64,000 bases of DNA from Methyloterricola oryzae (lineage in GTDB: Bacteria > Pseudomonadota > Gammaproteobacteria > Methylococcales > Methylococcaceae). This document shows, piece by piece, positions 56,746-64,000 of this stretch (its first letter is position 1; each line of letters begins with the position of its first letter). The notes under the pieces were generated by a model, which did not search any database, was not told where the DNA came from, and saw nothing but the letters and a program-made list of their open reading frames with translations. The position numbers and the translations under genes are program-made. The stretch lies in assembly GCF_000934725.1 (NCBI RefSeq), contig NZ_JYNS01000013.1, forward strand, positions 58,919 to 122,918, in the 5' to 3' direction.

Positions 56746-57079
56746 GCAGGTCCTCTCGAATTCTTGTAGGAGATACGGTGCCGTTTCGTCCTGCACGAAG
56801 CCGGACACGTTAGCGACGACTGATAAAGCAATTGCGGTGCCAGCTATTGAAAACCCTTAGTTGGCAGGGGTTTGACGTGATATGAAAAGTTCGCAGTGAT
56901 GCCTGCAGTGCGGCATATCACAAAGAGTGCGGGAAATAACGCAGTAAGGCGATGACGTATAAGGCGGAGCCGGGAGGTGCTTGCGTGAAGTCCGAGGCGG
57001 GCTGAAGAGTGAGGGGGATCCGAGTTGGCCGGGGTTGCCCGTATTCGGAGGCTACGTGGTAGTGCTGGAAAGGAGAAAG
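56746..57079. promoter_or_regulatory. Upstream region of the 784-residue di-heme gene
   Basis: No gene is present. The inverted repeat GTGATATG (56877-56884) / CATATCAC (56914-56921) encloses 29 bp and contains a further inner CTGCAG palindrome. It lies 130-175 bp upstream of the start codon and shares GTGATAT with the palindrome at 59798. A binding site for a dimeric regulator is plausible. Confidence 0.45.
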
Positions 57080-57102
57080 GCTCCCATGCCTGGCATGGGA
57101 GC
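57080..57102 (-). terminator. Hairpin terminator after the 750-residue di-heme gene
   Basis: GCTCCCATGCC and GGCATGGGAGC form a perfect 11-bp palindrome about one central base. On the minus strand CTTTCTCCTTTCC follows. A second GC hairpin (CGGCCCC/GGGGCCG) lies between it and the stop codon. Confidence 0.7.
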
Positions 57103-57147
57103 GCGCGGGCCTGCGGCGTTCGGCCCCGGCGGGCCGGGGCCGGGAAC

Positions 57148-59400
57148 TCAGATCAGCTCATCGCAGGTGTATACCTGCTCGGGCAGGGTGGTGGAGGCGC
57201 TGGGCGTGCCGGGATTGCAGCTGACCATCATGTCACGCGCCTGGCGCTTGAGTTCGATGGCTTTCTTGAGCCGGCTGTTCCGCAGGGCGGAGAAGTCGTT
57301 CTCGGCCTTCTTCTCCAGCTTGAGGGCTTCCTCCAGTTTGGCAACGGCGTCCGGATAGGGCAGGACGGTGCCGCCCTTCAGCACCTGGATCGCGTCCTGG
57401 GTCTCCTTGGCAGCCAGATGTGTGATCTCCTCGGCGTCAGCGCCGCGCAACTGCATGGCCTGCGTAGCCAGTTCGTTGGATTGGCGAATGTTCTCGATGG
57501 CGTTGAGGGAGCGCAGGAACAGGGCGACCGCCACCACCTGCGAGGAATCCAGCTTCACCTTGCGATTGTTCCTGGATGAGGTCAGGGCGCCCGGCGAGTC
57601 ATTGAAGGCGTCCGTGTTGTAGAAGGCAATCGCCTCTTCCAGGCTGTTCACGCTGTGGTTGTGGAAGTAAGGCCCGGTGTCCGCCGCTTCCACTAGGGTT
57701 GGCGTGTTGAAGCGCTTGTCGCCGAAGCAGGGATGATCACCCAGCGGGTCGGTTTTTTCGAATGGTCCGCAGAGGTCATGCGGGTCCGTGCCGAAGCCAC
57801 CGTCGATCTGGGCACTGGGATCCACCAGGGTGGCAAGCTGGTCACGCATGCTCTCGATGCCGGTGTTGCGGGTCGGGTTGGCGTGGGTGGTGGAGCTGCG
57901 TGCGCCGGCGTTCGAGTGGCAGCCGTTGCAGTTGGCGGTTTCCCCCAGCACCAGGGTAGTCCCGCCTGGACAGGCGCCTCCGCTCTGGTTGAGCTTATTG
58001 CCGTTGGCGTCTCGGCAGAAGTTTTCCTTGGTGTCGAACAGCTTCATGCCACGCTGTACCACCGGCGATTTGAACTCCAGCTTGGCCAGTTCGTAGTCCT
58101 TGCTGCGGCCCAGGGACAGCATGTAGGCCTCCATGGCCACCAGTTCCTCGTCGGTGGGCAAGCGGAAGTCGGCCCCTTCCACCCGGTTAAGGGTCTTGGG
58201 CATATGCTGCTTGACGGCCCCGATGGCAAAATCGCGCAGTGAGCCATTGGGGTGGGGTATCACCTGGTTCGGGTCCTTGCAGTCCACCGCGATGCCATTG
58301 GCCGGCGAGCCGTCGCCGGCCCAGCCCAGCGCGCTGGTGAATAGGGTGTCCTGCTGGAATTCGCCCTTGTTGCAGGGCGTCTCGATGTCGATGGAGGTGG
58401 CGAGGGCCAGGGTGTGCGGGACGCTGCGCATGACGCCGGGCTTGTCGAAGCCGTCGACGTTGGCCAGGACCAGGCCGAATTGGCGCAGCAGGGCCGGCTT
58501 TTCCAGTTCAGCCAGATCCGGGTTGGTTTCCGCGATGAACAAGGGATCGTCCGCAGGCAGCTTGGCGATGTAGGCCGGGTCGATGGTGTGATTGTTGTCC
58601 AGCCGATGGCAGGTGGCGCAGGTTCGGCCATTGCCGTCGAAGGTTTCGTTGAGGAAGATGTCGCGGCCCCTGGCGATTTCGGCGCCGAGCAGATTGTCCA
58701 GCGACTGCTGACCCCGGTCTTTGGGGCCAGCCGCGTGGGCCAGCTTGGGTAGGATGAAGTCGAAAGGCGCTGCTTGTGGTTTCTGTGCCGGCTCGATGCC
58801 GCCGACCCCGGCCATGGCCCACAGCTTGTCGCTGTAATAGAGTTGCTGCATCAGGCCGGGCGCACCGGTCAGAAGCAGCCCTTCCGCCGGTGAGAGGTCA
58901 GCCGGTGTGATGGCCACCATGTCCAGGGTGAAGCCCTGCATCTGGTCCCGGTTCAACTGTGCGTGGAATTCGCCCTTGCCGTCCCGGATCTCGAAGCTGC
59001 CCAATTTCAACATCGCATCACCGGCTTCGGGTTTGAGGGAAGCGTTCGCGTGCGGGCGGTTGTCCACCAGCCACGCGTCCAGGCGTCCGGGTTCGGCGTT
59101 GCTCAGGCGGATGTTCACAGCGCCGTCCACCAGATTGATCTCGGCCAGGCCCGTGGCCTTGCTCGGGCTCGCGGACAGGGTCTTGGAATAGGACAAACCA
59201 AGCCGCAGGACCTCGGGCTTGCCGCCGTGGCTTTCGTAGTCGGCGGTCCAGCGCTGGTAGCTGGAGCGCAGTTCGCCGATTTCGCCGTGCCCTAGCACCA
59301 GGGCTCTGGGGGAATCCTGTCCCAGCAGCGAGTAGACTGCCGGCCCGCCCGCCACGAGGGCGGCCAGGGCCAGGGAGCGGAATACGTCTTTCTTGTTCAT
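57148..59400 (-). CDS. Second di-heme cytochrome c peroxidase-type protein
   Basis: The 750-residue protein begins with an N-terminal anchor or signal (MNKKDVFRSLALAALVAGGPAVYSLL) and a ~230-residue N-terminal domain unlike the other cytochrome. Two heme-c motifs are C261-ATC-H (NGRTCATCHRLDNN) and C491-NGC-H (TANCNGCHSNAGAR). The peroxidase-type C-terminal block is RFNTPTLVEAADTGPYFHNHSVNSLEEAIAFYNTDAF. The C-terminal ~110 residues are helical and charged (possible coiled coil, KLEEALKLEKKAENDFSALRNSRLKKAIELKRQ). It is a separate transcription unit from the 784-residue gene, with a structured leader. An oxidase or peroxidase role at the cell surface is inferred from the family. Confidence 0.86.
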   Translation of the reverse strand: MNKKDVFRSLALAALVAGGPAVYSLLGQDSPRALVLGHGEIGELRSSYQRWTADYESHGGKPEVLRLGLSYSKTLSASPSKATGLAEINLVDGAVNIRLSNAEPGRLDAWLVDNRPHANASLKPEAGDAMLKLGSFEIRDGKGEFHAQLNRDQMQGFTLDMVAITPADLSPAEGLLLTGAPGLMQQLYYSDKLWAMAGVGGIEPAQKPQAAPFDFILPKLAHAAGPKDRGQQSLDNLLGAEIARGRDIFLNETFDGNGRTCATCHRLDNNHTIDPAYIAKLPADDPLFIAETNPDLAELEKPALLRQFGLVLANVDGFDKPGVMRSVPHTLALATSIDIETPCNKGEFQQDTLFTSALGWAGDGSPANGIAVDCKDPNQVIPHPNGSLRDFAIGAVKQHMPKTLNRVEGADFRLPTDEELVAMEAYMLSLGRSKDYELAKLEFKSPVVQRGMKLFDTKENFCRDANGNKLNQSGGACPGGTTLVLGETANCNGCHSNAGARSSTTHANPTRNTGIESMRDQLATLVDPSAQIDGGFGTDPHDLCGPFEKTDPLGDHPCFGDKRFNTPTLVEAADTGPYFHNHSVNSLEEAIAFYNTDAFNDSPGALTSSRNNRKVKLDSSQVVAVALFLRSLNAIENIRQSNELATQAMQLRGADAEEITHLAAKETQDAIQVLKGGTVLPYPDAVAKLEEALKLEKKAENDFSALRNSRLKKAIELKRQARDMMVSCNPGTPSASTTLPEQVYTCDELI

Positions 59401-59561
59401 AGTGCTCACTTGCCAGTTGGAAGAAAAGCAGGTATCGGACACCGGTTCGTCATGATCCGTATCTTCCCAAGTCGCGTACGATAAGGCGCTTCCGGTGGGC
59501 AGCTCTTAAGCGAGCACGCCGGTTGCGGGACATTAACCCTGCTAAAGCTATGGTTAAAGGG

Positions 59562-59586
59562 GAGAGAAAACGCCCCATGGGGGCGT
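59562..59586 (-). terminator. Terminator-type hairpin in the leader of the 59400 gene
   Basis: On the minus strand ACGCCCC-CAT-GGGGCGT is followed by TTTCTCTCC. It lies about 170 nt upstream of the ATG at 59400 and just after a three-stem structured region. It may be an attenuator or the end of a small RNA. Confidence 0.65.
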
Positions 59587-59605
59587 GAGTCTCTGTCCTG
59601 CGTCT

Positions 59606-59676
59606 ATCCCCGCCGTAAAGCCTACCCTGTCGCTCAGTCCGGTTGACTAGGCCAAAATCCTAGTGCTTGCGGGGAT
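59606..59676 (-). ncRNA. Candidate structured leader RNA (unnamed)
   Basis: ATCCCCGC (minus strand, from 59676) pairs exactly with GCGGGGAT (to 59606). Inside, ACTAGG/CCTAGT forms a 6-bp hairpin with a 7-base loop, and further weak pairing follows. A terminator-type hairpin lies 20 nt downstream. This is the look of a multistem riboswitch with an intrinsic terminator, but it matches no class I know. Confidence 0.4.
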
Positions 59677-59797
59677 TTCACACGGGAGTTGATAAGCAAT
59701 GTGCGTACCAGGTTTTGCATGACAGCAAAACAGGTCCTCGAGGGGTTTTAGTGACGGCTGGCGTGGACGCCGGGTAGGGCAATTGACTCGCGACTGT

Positions 59798-59807
59798 GTG
59801 ATATCAC
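59798..59807. promoter_or_regulatory. Palindrome GTGATATCAC
   Basis: A perfect 10-bp palindrome, extended as TGTGTGATATCACGCA, lies between the YcnI-like gene stop and the structured leader. It is a CRP/FNR-sized site in form. The half-site GTGATAT recurs before the other di-heme gene. Confidence 0.4.
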
Positions 59808-59853
59808 GCACGGGCCGGAGGGCCATTGCGTGTGATCTTCCCGAGCCTTTGAC

Positions 59854-60600
59854 TTATCGGCCCCAATAGCCCCTGATGGGCAGGTAGTTGTCTACCTCAT
59901 CCTCCGTCGGCGCCACCGTCACATCGTAACCCCCGCCGCAGTGCACGGGCAGTGGGTTGCTGTCCAGATCGCGGTTGACGGTCAGTACCGCGGGCGCGCC
60001 GAAGCCTTCGACCCCCGTGCCTTTGAACTTTCTGGTGGTGGCGGGTATCCACAGGTTGGCCGTTCCGGCCTTGGGCGGAAAGACGCGGGTGCAGATGTCG
60101 GCCACCGCGATCTGCACGGTCAAGGTTTTTGCGCAGGAGGTGGATTGAAAGCGGACCGCAGTGAGGTGGAAGGGCACTTGACCCATCAGGTCGGCCGCCA
60201 GGGAGCCACCGGTTCCGGAAAAGCCGATGGTATTCGAGTTCGCATCCTTGATCGCCCGCTGCTTGCGAAAGATGCTCTTGTCTTGCACCGGCGTGGCGAG
60301 TCCGGCCAATCCGCTGCCGGCAACGATTTCCGCGGAAAGGCCGGGGCTCGTGGAACCGTCGGAACGGGTCACCCGGGGGCTCGATCCAGGGAATACCACG
60401 CTCTGGGCAATCACCGGAAGATTCCTTCCGGTGGCCGGGTTCGAGCAGCCATGTTCGATCGCCAGGCTGTTAAAGCCGGAGCGCCCCTCCGTGATGTTGT
60501 CGGTCACGTCGGTGTGGGCTGAGGCAAAACCGCAAAAGCCCGCATTCGACGCAATCAGTAGGGTCAAGCTTGTGTGCAACAGGTTCCTGGAACGTGCCAC
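59854..60600 (-). CDS. Exported protein, YcnI/DUF1775-like, putative copper binding
   Basis: The 248-residue protein has a signal peptide (MARSRNLLHTSLTLLIASNAGFCGFASA) predicted to leave His29 as the mature N-terminus (HTDVTDNITEGRSGFNSLAIEHGCSNPATGRNLPVIAQSVVFP). The pattern of N-terminal His, then a beta strand, HGC and a conserved VxxP strand, resembles YcnI (DUF1775), whose N-terminal His helps bind copper. The similarity is weak outside that stretch. The rest is beta-type with Cys pairs (STSCAKT, ADICTRV, HCGGGYDVTV). It lies upstream of the 750-residue di-heme gene in the same direction, 450 bp apart. Confidence 0.6.
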   Translation of the reverse strand: MARSRNLLHTSLTLLIASNAGFCGFASAHTDVTDNITEGRSGFNSLAIEHGCSNPATGRNLPVIAQSVVFPGSSPRVTRSDGSTSPGLSAEIVAGSGLAGLATPVQDKSIFRKQRAIKDANSNTIGFSGTGGSLAADLMGQVPFHLTAVRFQSTSCAKTLTVQIAVADICTRVFPPKAGTANLWIPATTRKFKGTGVEGFGAPAVLTVNRDLDSNPLPVHCGGGYDVTVAPTEDEVDNYLPIRGYWGR

Positions 60601-60696
60601 GTCATACCTCCAATTTGCTTCGGTAATGAGAAAATTCCGAAGACAAACAAGGCAAGTTCCGGGCCAGTGGATCGAATGGCGGGCCGTGGCGGTGGT

Positions 60697-62616
60697 TCAG
60701 TTGCGGGTTTGCCACTTCTTCAATAATTGTCGGGCACTGGCATTGCCCGATGCGGCCGACTGCTTGAGCCAGCGCAGGGCTTCATCGCGGTCGGCCTGCA
60801 CGCCTTCGCCATTCTCGTACATCAGTGCGAGATTGAATTGGGCATCGCTGTTGCCTTGCTCGGCCGCTCTGAGGTACCAAGCCGCGGCTTGCTGGTCGTC
60901 GACCGGAACACCCTGGCCTTCGTCATAGAGCTTGCCAAGCCGGTTCTGGGCCATGGCATGGCCATTCTCCGCTGCGGTCCGGTACCAGTTGACCGCTTCT
61001 TGCATATCCGGGGAAACCGCCACTCCCAATTCGTAAAGCATGCCGAGGGCAAACTGTGCTTCGGGATAACCGCGCCCGGCAGATTCCCGGTACCAGCGTA
61101 CGCCTTCCTGACGGTTGCGCTGGCCGTCCCGACCCGTCACGTAGATGCGGGCCAGGCCAGCCTGCGCTTCCGGCAAGCCTGCCTCGGCGGCCATGCGATA
61201 CCATTTGACGGCCCGCTTGACGCTTCTGGCGGTGCCTTTGCCGTCTTCATAGGCTTTGGCCAGGTGCAGCCAGTCGTCGGCGGTACCGGTCTGGGCACGT
61301 TCCAGCAGATCGGCGAAAGACTCTCGACCATCACCGTGCGGAGCCTTACTCTCCGTCACGGCGACGGCGGTGGATTCGTTTGGCCGTGCCGGGCTGTATC
61401 GGGGCGGAACGGGCGTCGCCGGGACATCTTGGGCGCTGTTTGTGTCGTCAGGCGGCGGTGCGTGCCGGCCGCTGATCAGGCTGGTGAAACCGACGTAGAA
61501 CAGAATAGTCAGGTAAACCACGGCGCCTAGGGCAAAACCCAGCGTCGCCGTCCGGCTGATCATCCGTCTGGCTGCGCGCACCACGCCGGAATGGGCCGAG
61601 ACGGCATGAGTCTCCGATGTGCCAAGTTCGTTGGAGGCGGGCAACAGGGCGCGGCGGAAATCGGCCAGGGATTTCGGCCGGTCTTTGCGGCTCACCTTCA
61701 GGCCGAAATCCAGGGCCGCAGCAACCGCGGGCGAACTGTCCGGCTTGAGTTCGGCGAGGGGAATGAGTCGGTCCAATTCGCAGCGTTCTGCCGCGTCCTG
61801 CACGTCTCGTCCGCTGAGCAGCCGATACAGAATCGCTGCCAGGCCGTAAATGTCGGTCCAGGCCCCCATCTCGCGGGTGGACAGGTAGCGCTCGATGGGC
61901 GTGCAGGGGGAACTGGGCAGGGTCTGCAGGGACAAGGTGCGTTCGGCGAGCGCGATTCGGGCTCCCGAAAAGCCAATAAGCACGGGTTCGGTGGCATTCC
62001 TGATGAGGACTTTTTGGGGCCGCAGATCCAGGTGCGGAAGCTGCTTGTGATGTGCCGCCTCCAATGTGTCCAGGAGCGGCAGTATCAGTGCCAGGGCATC
62101 GTCTTCCGACAGGCGCGACAAGGTGGTTTCCAGCAATTGTGCCAAGCTCTGGGATTCGCAGAAGTCCTCGACCACATAGGCCGTTCCGTTTTCCTCGAAT
62201 ATGTGCCGGATGGGGATGACGTGGGGGTCGAACAGGCCGCGCAGTTCGCGCGCTTCACCGATGAAGGATTTCAGGCCAAAGGAGTAGGAGGGAGCCTCGC
62301 GCATGGAACTCGGGCCGGCAATGGGCGTGCCTTCCAGGCGCCTGGCCAGGTCGCGGGGAAAATATTCGCGCACCACCATGGGGACGTCCGAGCGCATGTC
62401 GCGGGCCCGGTATGCCAGGTTGAATTCGTTGGAGGCGCTGCGCAGCAGACGGCCCGTGATATAGCGCCCCTGCAGCAAGGTGTTGAGGGGGAGGGCGTAG
62501 GACGGTCGTCCCGTTTCGCCCGGATAGCCGCACTCCGGGCAGGGGCCCGCATCGCGATGGCGGGCAAGGCAGTTGGGGCAGTATTTCTCCGTTGAAAAGT
62601 CGGAGATTGCGCTCAT
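60697..62616 (-). CDS. Zinc-ribbon / protein-kinase-like / TM / Sel1-repeat protein, probable pseudokinase
   Basis: The 639-residue protein has a zinc ribbon (Cys13, 16, 26, 29), a kinase-like domain (~40-330), one membrane helix (~350-375, TLGFALGAVVYLTILFYVGF), a linker, and five to six Sel1 repeats (~430-630) outside the cytoplasm. The family block normally VxIKEYxP reads VVREYFP (Arg83 for Lys), HRDLKPxN reads HLDLRPQ (195-201), and DFG reads GFSG (215-218). Loss of Lys and the DFG Asp argues for a pseudokinase. It may pass signals to periplasmic partners through the Sel1 region. It is divergent from cysD. Confidence 0.82.
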   Translation of the reverse strand: MSAISDFSTEKYCPNCLARHRDAGPCPECGYPGETGRPSYALPLNTLLQGRYITGRLLRSASNEFNLAYRARDMRSDVPMVVREYFPRDLARRLEGTPIAGPSSMREAPSYSFGLKSFIGEARELRGLFDPHVIPIRHIFEENGTAYVVEDFCESQSLAQLLETTLSRLSEDDALALILPLLDTLEAAHHKQLPHLDLRPQKVLIRNATEPVLIGFSGARIALAERTLSLQTLPSSPCTPIERYLSTREMGAWTDIYGLAAILYRLLSGRDVQDAAERCELDRLIPLAELKPDSSPAVAAALDFGLKVSRKDRPKSLADFRRALLPASNELGTSETHAVSAHSGVVRAARRMISRTATLGFALGAVVYLTILFYVGFTSLISGRHAPPPDDTNSAQDVPATPVPPRYSPARPNESTAVAVTESKAPHGDGRESFADLLERAQTGTADDWLHLAKAYEDGKGTARSVKRAVKWYRMAAEAGLPEAQAGLARIYVTGRDGQRNRQEGVRWYRESAGRGYPEAQFALGMLYELGVAVSPDMQEAVNWYRTAAENGHAMAQNRLGKLYDEGQGVPVDDQQAAAWYLRAAEQGNSDAQFNLALMYENGEGVQADRDEALRWLKQSAASGNASARQLLKKWQTRN

Positions 62617-62990
62617 GTCGTCCTTTTCATGGTTTGTGAAATCCCGTTGTGGGCGATGGCAAGGCTACACCCTGCGGTGTACTCGACACCGCGCAGGCCG
62701 TGCTATCCCGAAACCCGCTGTAGCGGCTTGTTTGCCGGATGAATGGCCCAAGCTTCGGCAGTCCAGCCGGCGCCGGGTCCGCTCCGATACCGGGTCTGCG
62801 GCAAAAAGTATTGACCATGGCGTCAATTATCCCCAAATGAGCCGGACAGTCCAAGACAAGCCGCTTCCCGCGCCCGTCGCGGGTGATTCGGGCCATGCGC
62901 ACCAGTATGTTAAACTAGTCCGAATTTCAAGACAGTCGCGCGCCCGGCGCAATCAAGCCCGATTCCTGCGGTCATCCTCTATCGGTACTC
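62617..62990. other. Divergent intergenic region before cysD
   Basis: There is no gene. It should contain promoters in both directions. TATGTTAAACT at about 62914 could be a cysD -10 region without a clear -35 box. Nothing else is recognised. Confidence 0.35.
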
Positions 62991-63899
62991 ATGAACCAAC
63001 ACAAGCTCACTCATCTCAAGCAACTGGAAGCGGAGAGCATCCACATCATCCGCGAAGTCGCGGCGGAATTCGAACGGCCGGTGATGCTCTATTCCATCGG
63101 CAAGGATTCCGCGGTCATGCTGCATCTGGCGATGAAAGCATTCTACCCCAGCAAGCCGCCATTTCCCTTGATGCACGTGGACACCACCTGGAAATTCCGT
63201 GAGATGATCCAGTTCCGCGATCAGCGCGCGGCGGAGCTGGGGCTGGACCTGATCGTGCACATCAATGAGGAGGGCGTGCGCCAGGGTATCGGCCCGTTCA
63301 CCCACGGCAGCAAGAAGCACACGGACATCATGAAGACCGAGTCGCTGAAGCAGGCCCTGGACAAGTACCGTTTCGACGCCGCGTTCGGCGGGGCGCGCCG
63401 CGACGAGGAGAAGTCGCGGGCCAAGGAGCGGGTCTATTCCTTCCGCGACCGCCATCACCGCTGGGATCCCAAGAACCAGCGACCGGAACTGTGGAATGTG
63501 TACAACGGCAAGGTCAATCCGGGGGAGAGCATCCGGGTGTTTCCGCTTTCCAACTGGACGGAGTTGGACGTGTGGCAGTACATCTACCTGGAGGACATTC
63601 CCATCGTTCCCCTGTATTTCGCCAAGGAGCGGCCGGTGGTCGAGCGCGACGGCGTGCTGATCATGGTGGATGACGAGCGCATGCCCCTGGGGTCGGACGA
63701 GAAGCCGCAGATGCGTCTGGTGCGCTTCCGCACCCTGGGCTGCTATCCCTTGACGGGCGCGGTGGAGTCATCGGCAGCGACGCTGCCCGAGATCATTCAG
63801 GAGATGCTGCTGACCCGAACCTCGGAGCGTCAGGGCCGCGTCATCGACCATGACTCCACCGGCTCGATGGAAGAAAAGAAGAAGGAAGGGTATTTCTGA
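62991..63899 (+). CDS. cysD: Sulfate adenylyltransferase subunit 2
   Basis: The 302-residue PAPS-reductase-fold subunit makes APS from ATP and sulfate together with CysN. The PP-loop motif is [18 protein letters not shown]. Further blocks are [46 protein letters not shown] and [15 protein letters not shown], with [23 protein letters not shown] at the end. Length is complete. The start of cysN follows by 2 bp, the usual operon for assimilatory sulfate reduction. Confidence 0.97.
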   Translation: MNQHKLTHLKQLEAESIHIIREVAAEFERPVMLYSIGKDSAVMLHLAMKAFYPSKPPFPLMHVDTTWKFREMIQFRDQRAAELGLDLIVHINEEGVRQGIGPFTHGSKKHTDIMKTESLKQALDKYRFDAAFGGARRDEEKSRAKERVYSFRDRHHRWDPKNQRPELWNVYNGKVNPGESIRVFPLSNWTELDVWQYIYLEDIPIVPLYFAKERPVVERDGVLIMVDDERMPLGSDEKPQMRLVRFRTLGCYPLTGAVESSAATLPEIIQEMLLTRTSERQGRVIDHDSTGSMEEKKKEGYF

Positions 63900-63901
63900 C
63901 C

Positions 63902-64000
63902 ATGTCCCACCAATCCGACTTGATCGAAACCGATATTCACGCCTACCTGGCCCAGCACGAGCGCAAGGAACTGCTGCGCTTTCTCACCTGCGGCAATGTG
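63902..64000 (+). CDS. cysN: Sulfate adenylyltransferase subunit 1, 5' end only
   Basis: The first 33 codons, [33 protein letters not shown], match the CysN N-terminus just before the GTPase P-loop (normally DDGKST). The window ends there. Whether it is CysN or a CysNC fusion cannot be told. It is coupled to cysD. Confidence 0.9.
   Translation, partial: MSHQSDLIETDIHAYLAQHERKELLRFLTCGNV

Overview
The window (about 62% G+C by impression) looks like a chromosome segment of a gammaproteobacterial methanotroph of the Methylococcus type. The main evidence is a complete pqqABCDE cluster (cofactor of methanol dehydrogenase), a full NAD-linked formate dehydrogenase operon fdsGBA-fdhD-fdsD, zwf, and a large block of exported proteins beside two di-heme cytochrome c peroxidase-type genes, a layout that recalls the MopE/SACCP surface proteins of Methylococcus capsulatus. 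No tRNA, rRNA, CRISPR array, phage or complete insertion sequence was seen.

Layout. 1-2.4 kb: 3' part of a lytic transglycosylase, a trypsin-like protease and a zur-type regulator with a repeated 14-mer on both sides. 2.7-5.4 kb: a secreted protein of unknown function and a Sel1/SLT transglycosylase, divergently transcribed around a pair of inverted 18-mers. 5.7-12 kb: a metal-efflux RND operon (small membrane protein, OMF, MFP, RND pump, PII-like protein). 12.1-15.4 kb: pqqABCDE, with a good sigma70 promoter before the 24-codon pqqA and a terminator between pqqA and pqqB. 15.4-22.7 kb: a housekeeping run pyrG-kdsA-eno-ftsB-ispD-ispF-truD-moeB. 22.8-26.8 kb: phoH-type gene, bcp and gcvR, with a glycosyltransferase gene between gcvR and bcp. 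27.2-33.5 kb: the formate dehydrogenase operon. 34-37 kb: zwf and two small genes, flanked by two inverted copies of a ~140-bp dispersed repeat. 37-54.2 kb: the surface-protein island. 54.4-60.6 kb: two di-heme peroxidase-type cytochromes and a YcnI-like exported protein. 60.7-62.6 kb: a zinc-ribbon/kinase-like/Sel1 membrane protein lacking key kinase residues. 63-64 kb: cysD and the start of cysN.

The most unusual part is 37-60 kb. Four minus-strand leaders carry the same ~70-nt structured element, which I read as a GEMM-like (cyclic di-GMP-I-like) riboswitch: a GNRA-capped hairpin, a GGAAAGC-type joint and a second hairpin ending in GCTGCC. Each lies 60-85 nt before the start codon of an exported protein gene. 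Three of these four genes, plus two more in the island, share a ~260-residue module ending in the motif [12 protein letters not shown]. Some members end in a VPxPA-CTERM sorting signal. Others have replaced it with PKD/cadherin-like or metal-binding modules. The working picture is a second-messenger-controlled set of surface proteins partnered with di-heme oxidases. That picture is inference; the repeats, motifs and gene order are read directly from the sequence. All structures and alignments were made by eye.
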